DNA of 64,000 bases from NCBI GenBank assembly GCA_903844825.1, contig CAIMVC010000409.1, positions 1-64,000 of the forward strand, in the 5' to 3' direction. The first letter of the stretch is position 1; each line of letters opens with the position of its first letter. Position numbers and translations under genes: made by a program. Below the pieces are notes generated by a model. The model worked only from the letters and a program-made list of their open reading frames with translations. It was not told the origin of the DNA and made no database searches. Shown piece after piece: positions 41,317 to 49,700 of this stretch. Source of the DNA: an uncultured Burkholderiales bacterium (GTDB lineage: Bacteria; Pseudomonadota; Gammaproteobacteria; Burkholderiales; Burkholderiaceae_C).

Positions 41317-42732
41317 TCACACCGGGTTCCAGCCCTTTTTGATGTTGGCCGCAATCATCTCGTCGGCGATCTGCATGGCGCGGGCCTCGTCGGGGGCGGG
41401 TTTGACCTCGCGGTCCAGCGGCGTGGCGCGGCCGGCGCTGAAGTCGCTCCAATGAACCACGTAGGCCGGGAAATCGGCCACGGCTTCTTTGTTGGTTTTC
41501 CAGACCAGCAACTTGCGCACGGCCGTCTGGCCTTTGGCCTCCTTGGTCCAGACGGCGCGCCGGAGCAAAGTGCTTTGGGGCAATTCGGCAGCAGGCGCAG
41601 CCTGAGCGGTCGCCGCCAGATAAGCCTGCACCTGGGCGAACCGGACGTCCTGCACATTGACGGCCTTGTCGGTACGCAAGCGGCTCAAGACCGGGTGCAG
41701 CAGGCGTGGCGAGGCGGCCATGCCCGCAGATTGCCAGCCCTCTGGCGCCAGGGTCAACACGGGAGACGTCGGTTCACGACCATCAGAAAGTTCACCCTGC
41801 AAGTCGGTGACCACCACCTCAGCGACCAGCTCGGGGCGAACAAAGGTGTACAAGCCGCCGCTGTCGCTGGCATGGCGCACCTGCGAGGCGAGCGTCAAAG
41901 GCGCCAGTTGCAAGCGCAACGCCTGCCGCTCCTGCGCCGAGCCGAGGTTGCCGCAGGCGCCCAACAGCACCATCGCGCCATCTTCGCGCAGCAGCCCGAG
42001 CAAGATCGAGCGCACCAGATCGGGCTGATCGACTTTGGTGGTGAAGCCGATGACGGCCGCGTCAATGCTGACGGAGGGCTTGAGCTTGTGGATGATGCCG
42101 TTGTCGAGACGAACAATCAACCCCTCCTGTTCACCGCTGAGCACCCGTGTGTCAAAGCGGCTGCGAACGTCAGCGGCCGTGTGAAGTAACTCGGTGGCCA
42201 CGACGCTCAGGTGTGAGCCACCCGGAATGATCTGGCTCAGGCTGGCCAGCCGTTGCTCGTAAGCTGTCTCCGGCTCGCCGCTGTGATCGCGCAGCAGGTC
42301 GAAGGCCGAAAACAGCACGGCGTCGGCGCCGCCGCCATCGTCACGCCCCATGGCAAACGCCAGGTCGCCAACGCGGGCGCGGCGTCCATCCACCCTGGCG
42401 TGCAACTCACCGGCGATGACCGTGCCCTCGGCCAGGTGCTGCGCCTGCGCCAGCACGGGCACATCGCCGGCGATCACTTCGCCTTTGGCATTGGTCAACA
42501 ACAGATCGCCCTGCTGCCTGACCAAAAACCACAGCTCGCCATCGAGCTTGGTAGACACCCACATGCGCCCGGCACTGAGCTGCTCGATGTCGGTGCTCGG
42601 CAAAGGCCGGTAGTTGCCGGCCACGCGGCGCTTGTAGCCGGCCAGCAGGTCGAGCAGGGCCGCGTCCTCAAGCCGCGCCTGCTGAATGCCTTGGCCGAAA
42701 GGACGGCCGCCTGAATAGGTTTTTGCTTGCAT
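41317..42732 (-). CDS. ATP-dependent DNA/RNA ligase-like nucleotidyltransferase
   Basis: 471 residues. All covalent nucleotidyltransferase motifs are seen in order: motif I STKLDGELWF with the nucleotidyl lysine at residue 62, motif III IAGELHARV, motif IIIa LFSAFDLLRD, motif IV EQEGLIVRLD and motif V IIHKLKPS. After these comes a C-terminal part that may hold an OB-like region (YTFVRPELVAEVVVTDLQ) and about 170 residues not found in typical ligases. LigD-type bacterial ATP ligases have similar motifs, but no Ku or nuclease domain is near. The substrate may be DNA or RNA ends, or another acceptor. It lies four bases after the gene at 42737, and the giant NTPase follows. Confidence 0.88.
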   Translation of the reverse strand: MQAKTYSGGRPFGQGIQQARLEDAALLDLLAGYKRRVAGNYRPLPSTDIEQLSAGRMWVSTKLDGELWFLVRQQGDLLLTNAKGEVIAGDVPVLAQAQHLAEGTVIAGELHARVDGRRARVGDLAFAMGRDDGGGADAVLFSAFDLLRDHSGEPETAYEQRLASLSQIIPGGSHLSVVATELLHTAADVRSRFDTRVLSGEQEGLIVRLDNGIIHKLKPSVSIDAAVIGFTTKVDQPDLVRSILLGLLREDGAMVLLGACGNLGSAQERQALRLQLAPLTLASQVRHASDSGGLYTFVRPELVAEVVVTDLQGELSDGREPTSPVLTLAPEGWQSAGMAASPRLLHPVLSRLRTDKAVNVQDVRFAQVQAYLAATAQAAPAAELPQSTLLRRAVWTKEAKGQTAVRKLLVWKTNKEAVADFPAYVVHWSDFSAGRATPLDREVKPAPDEARAMQIADEMIAANIKKGWNPV

Positions 42733-42736
42733 CGCT

Positions 42737-43477
42737 TTATCCTGCCTTGGCCGATGGGGGGGCGGGCTGCACCGGCTTGGCGGCGGCCGGCATTTTTAAC
42801 TCCATGTCACTGAGCAACAGGGACAGGCGGTAGGCCTTGCCCTGGGTCCGCCCCTCGAGAAAGCCGCGGTAGGGCCGGCCATTGGCCTGAAAGATCAGCG
42901 GGCCGCTGCCCTTCTCGCCGGTGCCCAGCAGCATCAGCGACTGGCTGGACTCGAGCTCGCTGGCCATGGCGTAAAGGTAGTCGTAGCTCAGGCCGTCGAG
43001 ATGCTGCAACTTCAGGCGCCGCTTGAAGGCAAAACGCCTGAGCGCATCGGCCAGCGGGATTTTTCGGCCCGTCCAGCGCACCGGCGATTCGGCGTTGACG
43101 TTGGCATCGGTCTCGACCGGCTCTCGCCGCTCTTTTTCTGTGCCATCGGCATTGATCAGGAGTTCCATGACCCGTGGGTCGGTGTACAAAAGCTCGCCGT
43201 CACCGTCGAGGTAGACCGTCTGGGTCTGCTCAATGAACATGCCCACCCGCTCCATGTCGACCTCGGGGTCGCCGGCGATCAGCTGCTGCGCATAGTCAGG
43301 CCCAAAACGTCGCGCCAGCGCCGCGCCGGTGCCCGACTCCGCCGCCGCCACATAGCGACGAAAAACAACGGCTTCCCCGGGCAAACGCAACACCGGCGGC
43401 GGTGCGGCCTTGACGGGCGCGATGCCGATCGTGGCGTCGCGCCCCTGGGCGTTGGTGAGGTGCAAGGCGTGGGTCAT
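42737..43477 (-). CDS. Hypothetical protein upstream of the ligase-like gene
   Basis: 246 residues. Not recognised. N-terminal 60 residues look beta-rich (APPPVLRLPGEAVVFRRYV), followed by an acidic stretch with QTVYLDGDGELLYTDPRVM and a helical C-terminal region with YDYLYAMASELESSQSLMLL and GTGEKGSGPLIFQANGRPYR. The last 20 residues are Pro/Ala-rich. It has no signal peptide. Only four bases separate it from the ligase-like start, so the two are very likely a functional pair; it may be an acceptor-binding or specificity subunit. Confidence 0.7.
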   Translation of the reverse strand: MTHALHLTNAQGRDATIGIAPVKAAPPPVLRLPGEAVVFRRYVAAAESGTGAALARRFGPDYAQQLIAGDPEVDMERVGMFIEQTQTVYLDGDGELLYTDPRVMELLINADGTEKERREPVETDANVNAESPVRWTGRKIPLADALRRFAFKRRLKLQHLDGLSYDYLYAMASELESSQSLMLLGTGEKGSGPLIFQANGRPYRGFLEGRTQGKAYRLSLLLSDMELKMPAAAKPVQPAPPSAKAG

Positions 43478-43577
43478 ACGGGAATTCCAGGTGTCGTCAA
43501 CAGGTGTGAATCAGTGGCTGAAGCGGTGGCTACTCGCGGGGCGAATGCAAGCGAAAAACGAAACGGCTCAAAGCGCG

Positions 43578-44177
43578 TCAAAGCGCGTCAAAGTCCAGGT
43601 CGTCGCTGACCTCTTCAAGCGCGGGCGCCGCGTAGGTCTGCCCCTCCTGCACCCAGTCAAACTCGGCCGGCTGTCCGACCAGCGCGAAATAGCCTTCGTC
43701 GTTGTGCAAGATGTGCGCGGTCTCCACCTCGAGCCCGGTGACGTAGTTAAAGGGGCAGCTAAAGGCCTGACCCGACTTCAGACTCTGCTCGAGCGCGGCG
43801 TCGATCTGCTCGGGCTGCAGGCTGTAGATGCTGCGCAACTCGAAATCAATCAATGCAGCCGGCAAAAGCGGCCCCGACAAGGCCTGCGCCACGCCGAGGG
43901 TCGAGGGCTTGGGTTCAATGACAGCGCCCTTCGCGTCGAGTCCGACCAAAGCAGCGCGCGCCACCGAGTGCCCCGCGGCCGTGAAATAGCCCTGCGCCGT
44001 CATGCCCGAGGCGAGCAACTGGCGCCCGTCCGGTGTCAGCGCCGCGCGCGTGCATGGGCGCCCTTGCGCGTCCAGCATCACGCGCCGGCGGGCGCCGTAA
44101 ATATCACTGCGTTCGAGCAGATGGATGGCAAAACTCGAACTCGCAGCGCCGAACTGAACGACCAGAGGTTTGGCCAT
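43578..44177 (-). CDS. Hypothetical protein, first gene of the ligase operon
   Basis: 199 residues, no family recognised. It begins KPLVVQFGAASSSFAIHLLE, includes RRRVMLDAQGRPCTRAALTP and ends in an acidic tail EEVSDDLDFDAL. The 3' end has a 10-base repeat (TCAAAGCGCG, about three copies at 43569-43600) running across the stop codon. It reads leftward into the 246-residue gene with a 100-base gap, and belongs to the ligase and giant-NTPase operon. Confidence 0.7.
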   Translation of the reverse strand: MAKPLVVQFGAASSSFAIHLLERSDIYGARRRVMLDAQGRPCTRAALTPDGRQLLASGMTAQGYFTAAGHSVARAALVGLDAKGAVIEPKPSTLGVAQALSGPLLPAALIDFELRSIYSLQPEQIDAALEQSLKSGQAFSCPFNYVTGLEVETAHILHNDEGYFALVGQPAEFDWVQEGQTYAAPALEEVSDDLDFDAL

Positions 44178-44431
44178 GTGATGAACTCGCTTTCATGAAA
44201 AATGGCCGGCCTGGCCGGCAAGCGTGCGGCGTTGCTCACAAGCCAGGACTTCTTGCCGACGTGGCCACCCAAGACATCAAACCAATGACTTAAGGCCACT
44301 GAAAGTGCCCACGAGACCGGGGTGAATCGCTTACAAAAATATCATAATGCATCTGCTCACCACCACCCTCATGACCACGGTTGCGGCTAAGCCAAAGCCA
44401 GCGCTCTTCCTTTATTTTTTCACCGTTTTTT

Positions 44432-47400
44432 ATGGCCACTACCCCAGCACGCCTGAAGCCACTCAAGGCCGAAGCCTCCCGCATTTTCAAATTGTGCCTC
44501 GCGCCAGACCGGCTGGTGGCCTTGCAAGGCCTGGAACTGGCGGCCAGTCTGGACGCCCCCCTGGAAGGCGTTCTCGACGAAGTCAGCGTCGACCCCGCCA
44601 CAGGCGAGTTGCTGCGCGGCAAGCGCTTCACAGGAACTGACAAAACCCAAACCATGCTGGACGCGCTGCTCATGCAGCAACTGGCGATGGCGGGCAAGGG
44701 CTCGGCGCCGTATGAGTTGCGCCAGCAGGTGCGCCGGCTCAAGCTGGCCTGCCCCGTGGTGCCCGACCTGAGTGGATTGACGCGGCTCGAAGTTCTTCAC
44801 ATGACCTTCAGCCCGGAGTTTCATGGCGATGACCTGGCGCTGCTGGGAAAACTGCCCGAGCTCACTGAGCTGAAGATCGCCGGCAGCTCGCTCTGGAGCG
44901 CGCAAGGCAGGACATCACTGAGCAGCCTCCAAGGCCTGGATGCACCCAGGCTGGAGAAAATAGATGTCGCCAACCTCGACCTCAAAGACATCGGGGCACT
45001 GGCCCTCTGCAAAAAGCTCAAGCACGTGAACCTGCCGGGTCATGACGGGCTGCTATCGATCGATGCGCTGAAGGCCTCCGCACCTTCCCTCGAGTACCTG
45101 GACCTGTCCTGGTGCCACAACATCAGCTCGCTGAAGCCGCTGGCCCTGGCGCGCAAACTGCAACACCTGGACATCAGTGGCCTCAATCAAATCAGCGCGC
45201 TGACCGATCTGAAGAAGTGCCTGGCCTTGCAGACACTTGATGTAACGCACTGCGAAGGCCTGAACACGCTCGAAGGCCTGCCGCTGCTGAACTGGCAGCC
45301 CTGTCTTTTTGGCACCCCAGGGCGCGCCAGGTCACTGGCCTTTCCCAACATGAAGTCGCTCCAGTCGCTGCGCGGTTTGCCCGTACTGGGGGGCGACGTG
45401 ACAGAGTTCACGCTGAGCAACGCCAGCAGCTTGAGCGAGCTGGCCGGCATCGAAGCGTCAGCAGGGCTCAAAACGCTCAAGATCAGCCAGGCACTCATCA
45501 CCGATCTGACGGCACTCCAGGCCTTGACGCAACTCGCAGTGCTGGAGATCACTGACTGCGCCGAGCTGATCGACGCCTCGGCGCTTAGCAGCCTGACCCA
45601 ACTGCGTTGGGTCATGCTCAAGAACTGCCCCAAACTCCAGCAGCTGCCAGATGCCTGGGCCGCACCCGTGACCATGCTCAACCTGCGGGGCTGCGGCGCG
45701 CTGCAGCCGCTCAAAAGCATACCGCCCGGAATCGACACCAAGTCCATCGAAATTGACGATCGCCGCCTGCTGCCCCGAGCCAAAGCGCTTAAAGCGCTCA
45801 AGTCCGATGTCGGCTCGGTCTGGAAACTGCTGTCCTCACGCGAAATCCCCAACATTCAGGTGGGCCTTGAACTGTCGCAGGGTTTGGAAGATAAATTCGA
45901 CACGCTCTTTGAAGGTGTGAGCGTCAACAAAGAAGGCGTCTTGCAGCGCGGCAAGCGCTTTACCGGAACGGGTCCGGCCCAACCCTATCTGGACATGGCC
46001 TTGTTCGGCCTGATGCGCATGGCCAAGTCGGGCAGTGTGATCGCCAAAATGGGCAGCAAGATTCGCCAACTCGATCTGACGCTGACCGATCTGGCACCGC
46101 CGCTCGAAGGTCTGACGGCGCTCGAGGTGTTGGAGCTCTCGGTGCTCGAAGCCCACACGCCAGACCTGAGCAGCTTTGGCCCCATGCCCCGTCTGCACAC
46201 CCTCAAAATCAACCGCACCGGCTGGAACTCAAAGGGCAGCCTGGGCAGCCTGCAGGGGCTGCAGGCGCCAGGGCTTAAGAGCGTGACGCTGACCAAAATC
46301 GGTGTGCAAGATATCTCGGCCCTGCAACTGGCCGCGGGCATCACCCATGCGGATCTCGAAGGCAATCAAACGCTCAGCGACATTGCCGGCTTGCACGCCA
46401 GCGCGGGCACGCTGCTGGACCTGAGTCTGCGCGACTGCAAAAAAGTTCTGTCGATCGAGCCTTTGCGAGCTGCCGCAAAACTGACCGGGCTGGATTTGCA
46501 AGCCTACGAGGCCTTGAGCTCGCTCGAGCCGCTCGCCAACTGCCACAGCCTGACGCAGATCAGCCTGGAAAACTGCCGCAGTCTGACATCGCTCAAAGGC
46601 CTGGAGAACAAGCAACTGGTGATTGAGCAGCGCTACGACAAGGCCTACGAATTTTCTCTGGACGGTTGCAACAGCCTGAAGTCGATCGCCCATTTTCCTG
46701 TCGTCGGCCCGGGCTTGACAGTCCTGAGCCTGAACTACACCGGCGCACTGGCACAGCTCGATTTACCGCGCCAGTTGCCAACGGTGCAGCAACTGGACAT
46801 GAACGAATCGGGCATCAAGGACATCTCTGGCCTGAGCGCCCTGCCCGGCCTTGAGCGCGTGGACCTCGACGGCGCCAAGGCTTTGCAGAACGTCGAGCCG
46901 CTGGCCCTCTTGAAGAAGTTGCAAACCCTGTCCCTGAACAAAACGGCCATCGTCAAACTGCCATCGAACTGGGCCGCTGCAGTGCAAACCATCAGCCTCA
47001 AAGCCTGCGCTCAATTGACGTCGCTAGGCCAGCTGCCAAGCACGCTGACCCAACTCGAATGCGACGGCTGTACCGCGCTTGAAAAAGTCGATGGCTGGTC
47101 CGGCTGCAACGTACTCGACAACGCCTCGTTTCGCCAGTGCAGTGCGCTGCGCGATCTGGGACAAGCAGCACCCAACATCAAACGCCTTGACCTGACCAAG
47201 TGCCCGGCGCTAACCCAATTCAAGGGCTTGGAAGGCTGCCAGTTGCTCGAGCACATCAGTGTGCCCTTTGGCATCAAGGACGCCTCGGCCATCGCGCACC
47301 TGAGCCCCCTGACGGTGGCCATGGAAATCGAGTCCGAAGACCAGATCGTTGCGCCAGCGTTTGTGCAAGCCATCAACGGCTTAAAGCCCATCTCCCTGCA

Positions 47401-47695
47401 CGTCAAAGGCAGCCAGGGCTGGTACTCCAAAAGCAAGTTCGACATGAGCCTGTTCAACCGCTTCAGCAATCTGCATGAACTGAGCTTTGTGGACTACAAC
47501 ATCAGCTGCGAGTTGGTCGATTTGCACTGGCTGGTGCCGATTTCGACCCTGCAAGGCTTGTGGTTCACACCACGTGGCTCGATGTCCTACCGCATCGGCA
47601 GCAGTGTTTTTGACTCACCCAAAAAAGTCAGAGACCTGCAGCTGAAAATCTGCGCTGCAGCCAAGATCAAGCTGCCGGTCCATCTGGCTGCTTAG
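44432..47695 (+). CDS. Large leucine-rich repeat protein with two tandem modules (LRR-3)
   Basis: 1087 residues from the ATG at 44432. It holds two copies of an N-terminal module, each followed by LRRs. Copy one: LVALQGLELAASLDAPLEGV, with GELLRGKRFTGT. Copy two, from about residue 465: LLSSREIPNIQVGLELSQGL, with GVLQRGKRFTGTG. The shared RGKRFTGT block is the clearest sign of duplication. LRRs have the LxxLxLxxCxxLxxLxxL pattern (LEYLDLSWCHNISSLKPLAL). No signal peptide. It stands alone between the divergent ligase operon and the convergent DUF4116-type gene and may be a large scaffold for the system. Confidence 0.88.
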   Translation: MATTPARLKPLKAEASRIFKLCLAPDRLVALQGLELAASLDAPLEGVLDEVSVDPATGELLRGKRFTGTDKTQTMLDALLMQQLAMAGKGSAPYELRQQVRRLKLACPVVPDLSGLTRLEVLHMTFSPEFHGDDLALLGKLPELTELKIAGSSLWSAQGRTSLSSLQGLDAPRLEKIDVANLDLKDIGALALCKKLKHVNLPGHDGLLSIDALKASAPSLEYLDLSWCHNISSLKPLALARKLQHLDISGLNQISALTDLKKCLALQTLDVTHCEGLNTLEGLPLLNWQPCLFGTPGRARSLAFPNMKSLQSLRGLPVLGGDVTEFTLSNASSLSELAGIEASAGLKTLKISQALITDLTALQALTQLAVLEITDCAELIDASALSSLTQLRWVMLKNCPKLQQLPDAWAAPVTMLNLRGCGALQPLKSIPPGIDTKSIEIDDRRLLPRAKALKALKSDVGSVWKLLSSREIPNIQVGLELSQGLEDKFDTLFEGVSVNKEGVLQRGKRFTGTGPAQPYLDMALFGLMRMAKSGSVIAKMGSKIRQLDLTLTDLAPPLEGLTALEVLELSVLEAHTPDLSSFGPMPRLHTLKINRTGWNSKGSLGSLQGLQAPGLKSVTLTKIGVQDISALQLAAGITHADLEGNQTLSDIAGLHASAGTLLDLSLRDCKKVLSIEPLRAAAKLTGLDLQAYEALSSLEPLANCHSLTQISLENCRSLTSLKGLENKQLVIEQRYDKAYEFSLDGCNSLKSIAHFPVVGPGLTVLSLNYTGALAQLDLPRQLPTVQQLDMNESGIKDISGLSALPGLERVDLDGAKALQNVEPLALLKKLQTLSLNKTAIVKLPSNWAAAVQTISLKACAQLTSLGQLPSTLTQLECDGCTALEKVDGWSGCNVLDNASFRQCSALRDLGQAAPNIKRLDLTKCPALTQFKGLEGCQLLEHISVPFGIKDASAIAHLSPLTVAMEIESEDQIVAPAFVQAINGLKPISLHVKGSQGWYSKSKFDMSLFNRFSNLHELSFVDYNISCELVDLHWLVPISTLQGLWFTPRGSMSYRIGSSVFDSPKKVRDLQLKICAAAKIKLPVHLAA

Positions 47696-47707
47696 GCCTG
47701 GCTACCC

Positions 47708-49603
47708 TCAGTCGGGAAAGATAGCCGCCAGGTTGTCCACAGTGGCCACTATCGCTTCGAGTTCGGCCCTTGAAAAGGTGCTGCGCAGTTTCTCCAGGTC
47801 CAGACTTTTCCAGATGGGAAATCCGGCCGAGAAAGCGGCGGTGAGCACGTCCTTGTCGTATTGAAGCGCCTGCGGCACGTTTTCAATACCCCAGCCGTTG
47901 CGCGACAGGCACAACGACAAAAAGCGTTTGTCCGAACGCACCTTGCGCGGCACCCGCGACATCAGGGTGCGGGCTGCCGCACTTCTTTCGTTCTCGATGG
48001 CTTGCAGGCAGTCGAGCAAAAAGTCGATGTCCGACAGCATGGGCTCGGGCAGCTTGAGCGCGGCGTCGTCGGCGTCGGCCTTGAGTGCCGCCTGCATGAA
48101 GCTCCGGTCGCTGAAGACCGACTCGGCCGCATAACGCAGGCTGTTGGGATTTTGCGCGAATGCCGTGGCAACTACCTCGGGATCACCCTTGAGTGCAGGG
48201 CTGACCGACTCCAGCAGGCTCCCGCGCACCGCCACCATCCTGAGCACACAGTTGCGGTCCTGCCACATCGACGGGTCGGTGATGTCTTTGACCTGGCTGA
48301 GAAATTCGACCCGCGTGATCAGGCTCACCAGAAAGTCAGCATCGCGCCTGAGCGCGGGCGCAATCGCCGCCGGCGGAGTACGGTAGCCCACGTTCGCCAG
48401 CACAAAATCGGCATCGGCGCCCAGTGCAGGGTCCAGCTTGTCCAGCACCCCCCCGCGACTGGCGCTCATCAAGCCGGCCAAAAACTTGCGGTCTTTCATG
48501 AGACTCGGCGCGATGAAGTCCATGCTCTGGCCCCGGACTTTGGCGTACATCGGGTCGCGCAGGTAGTCCGCCTCGACCCAGGCGGTCATCAGCAGGGCGT
48601 TACCAGAGCAGGCGGCCAGCCGCTCTTGCAAGTCTTGTAACTTGGCGCTTTGCTGCTCGGTTTCATACCGGCTCACGCCAAAGCCTTGCAGGGCTTTGCG
48701 CACATCACGCAGTGCCGCCTTGAGTGCCGTGACCTCGGCCGCGCCGGGGCCCTTGCTGGCAGCGAGCGCCAACTTGTGCACGTCCTTGATCGCGGTGGTC
48801 GTTTTTTTACGGTAGTCGGTGCGGTAGGGTTTGAGCCGCTCGAGGGCCTTGGCCACAAACGCCTTGTCCTGGCGCAAGTTGGGACCGGCGAACTCAAAGC
48901 CCATCGCGGCAAGCGGATTGAGGTCCGACTTGAACATCGCCTGCAGCACGAGCTCGGGGTCTTCGCGCAAGTCATCAGCGACAAATTGCAGCGACTGCGC
49001 ATCATGGGCCAGGATCTGCATCACCAGCTCGCGGTCCTGGGCATAGCGGGCCGGCAAGACCCGCAGCACCCCATCTTGGGCCCGCTGCTCGGTCACAAAG
49101 TCCAGCACGAATTCCCGGTCTTGCAGCATCGCCTCGGGCGCATGGCCCAGGGCGCAACCGTGCTTGTCAAAGGCTCGCGCAATGAGCGCCCGCTCACCCC
49201 GCCGCTTGGCGGGCACAAAGGCCAGCGCCAGACCGTCGCTGCCCAGCGCTGCGCGCAGAACATCGTCGTCGAGCTTGAGGCGCTCACTGGCAAACTCCAG
49301 GTTGGCGCCGGCCCGGTAAGCCGAGACGAAGGCCATGACCACGTCCTTGTCATCACGCAGCCGCGCCGACAGGTACTGCAGCGCCCGGCCTTCCCCACTG
49401 ATGGCCGCCAGTTTCAGCGCGAAAGCGCTATCGTCAAGCAGGGCCTGACTGGCGTGCACAAGATTGGCGCTCAGACCCTTGCCGTATTCGCAAGCGGCGA
49501 GCACCACCTCGGCGTCGCCGCGCAAGGACTCGGGGGTGACCTGGTCGAGTGTATTTTCCGAGCGGTACAAAGAAAAGAAGTAAACGGCTTCGTACTTCTG
49601 CAT
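47708..49603 (-). CDS. DUF4116-like repeat protein
   Basis: 631 residues. The chain is a long series of about 45-residue helical repeats with the DUF4116-type pattern (L..D..FVL..V...G..L.YA...L..D..V...A), as in RDKDVVMAFVSAYRAGANLE-like and LREDPELVLQAMFKSDLNPL segments. The region about 250-350 is more irregular, with a possible coiled coil. DUF4116 repeats are common in large bacterial and protist proteins of unknown role. It converges on LRR-3 with only 12 bases between stops, and ends the accessory block next to recD. Confidence 0.82.
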   Translation of the reverse strand: MQKYEAVYFFSLYRSENTLDQVTPESLRGDAEVVLAACEYGKGLSANLVHASQALLDDSAFALKLAAISGEGRALQYLSARLRDDKDVVMAFVSAYRAGANLEFASERLKLDDDVLRAALGSDGLALAFVPAKRRGERALIARAFDKHGCALGHAPEAMLQDREFVLDFVTEQRAQDGVLRVLPARYAQDRELVMQILAHDAQSLQFVADDLREDPELVLQAMFKSDLNPLAAMGFEFAGPNLRQDKAFVAKALERLKPYRTDYRKKTTTAIKDVHKLALAASKGPGAAEVTALKAALRDVRKALQGFGVSRYETEQQSAKLQDLQERLAACSGNALLMTAWVEADYLRDPMYAKVRGQSMDFIAPSLMKDRKFLAGLMSASRGGVLDKLDPALGADADFVLANVGYRTPPAAIAPALRRDADFLVSLITRVEFLSQVKDITDPSMWQDRNCVLRMVAVRGSLLESVSPALKGDPEVVATAFAQNPNSLRYAAESVFSDRSFMQAALKADADDAALKLPEPMLSDIDFLLDCLQAIENERSAAARTLMSRVPRKVRSDKRFLSLCLSRNGWGIENVPQALQYDKDVLTAAFSAGFPIWKSLDLEKLRSTFSRAELEAIVATVDNLAAIFPD

Positions 49604-49700
49604 GGTGGCTCCGGGCTGGTAAAACTGAGGAACTCGATGTTATCCCGGCCTGCGTCGGGTAGCCGGCCCGCCAGCGCCCTTGCGTTTGGCAAACCGGCAC

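Noticed and set aside
44340-44348. TATCATAAT as a promoter for the large LRR gene
   Set aside because: It resembles a -10 but no -35 of acceptable match is found 16-18 bases upstream.
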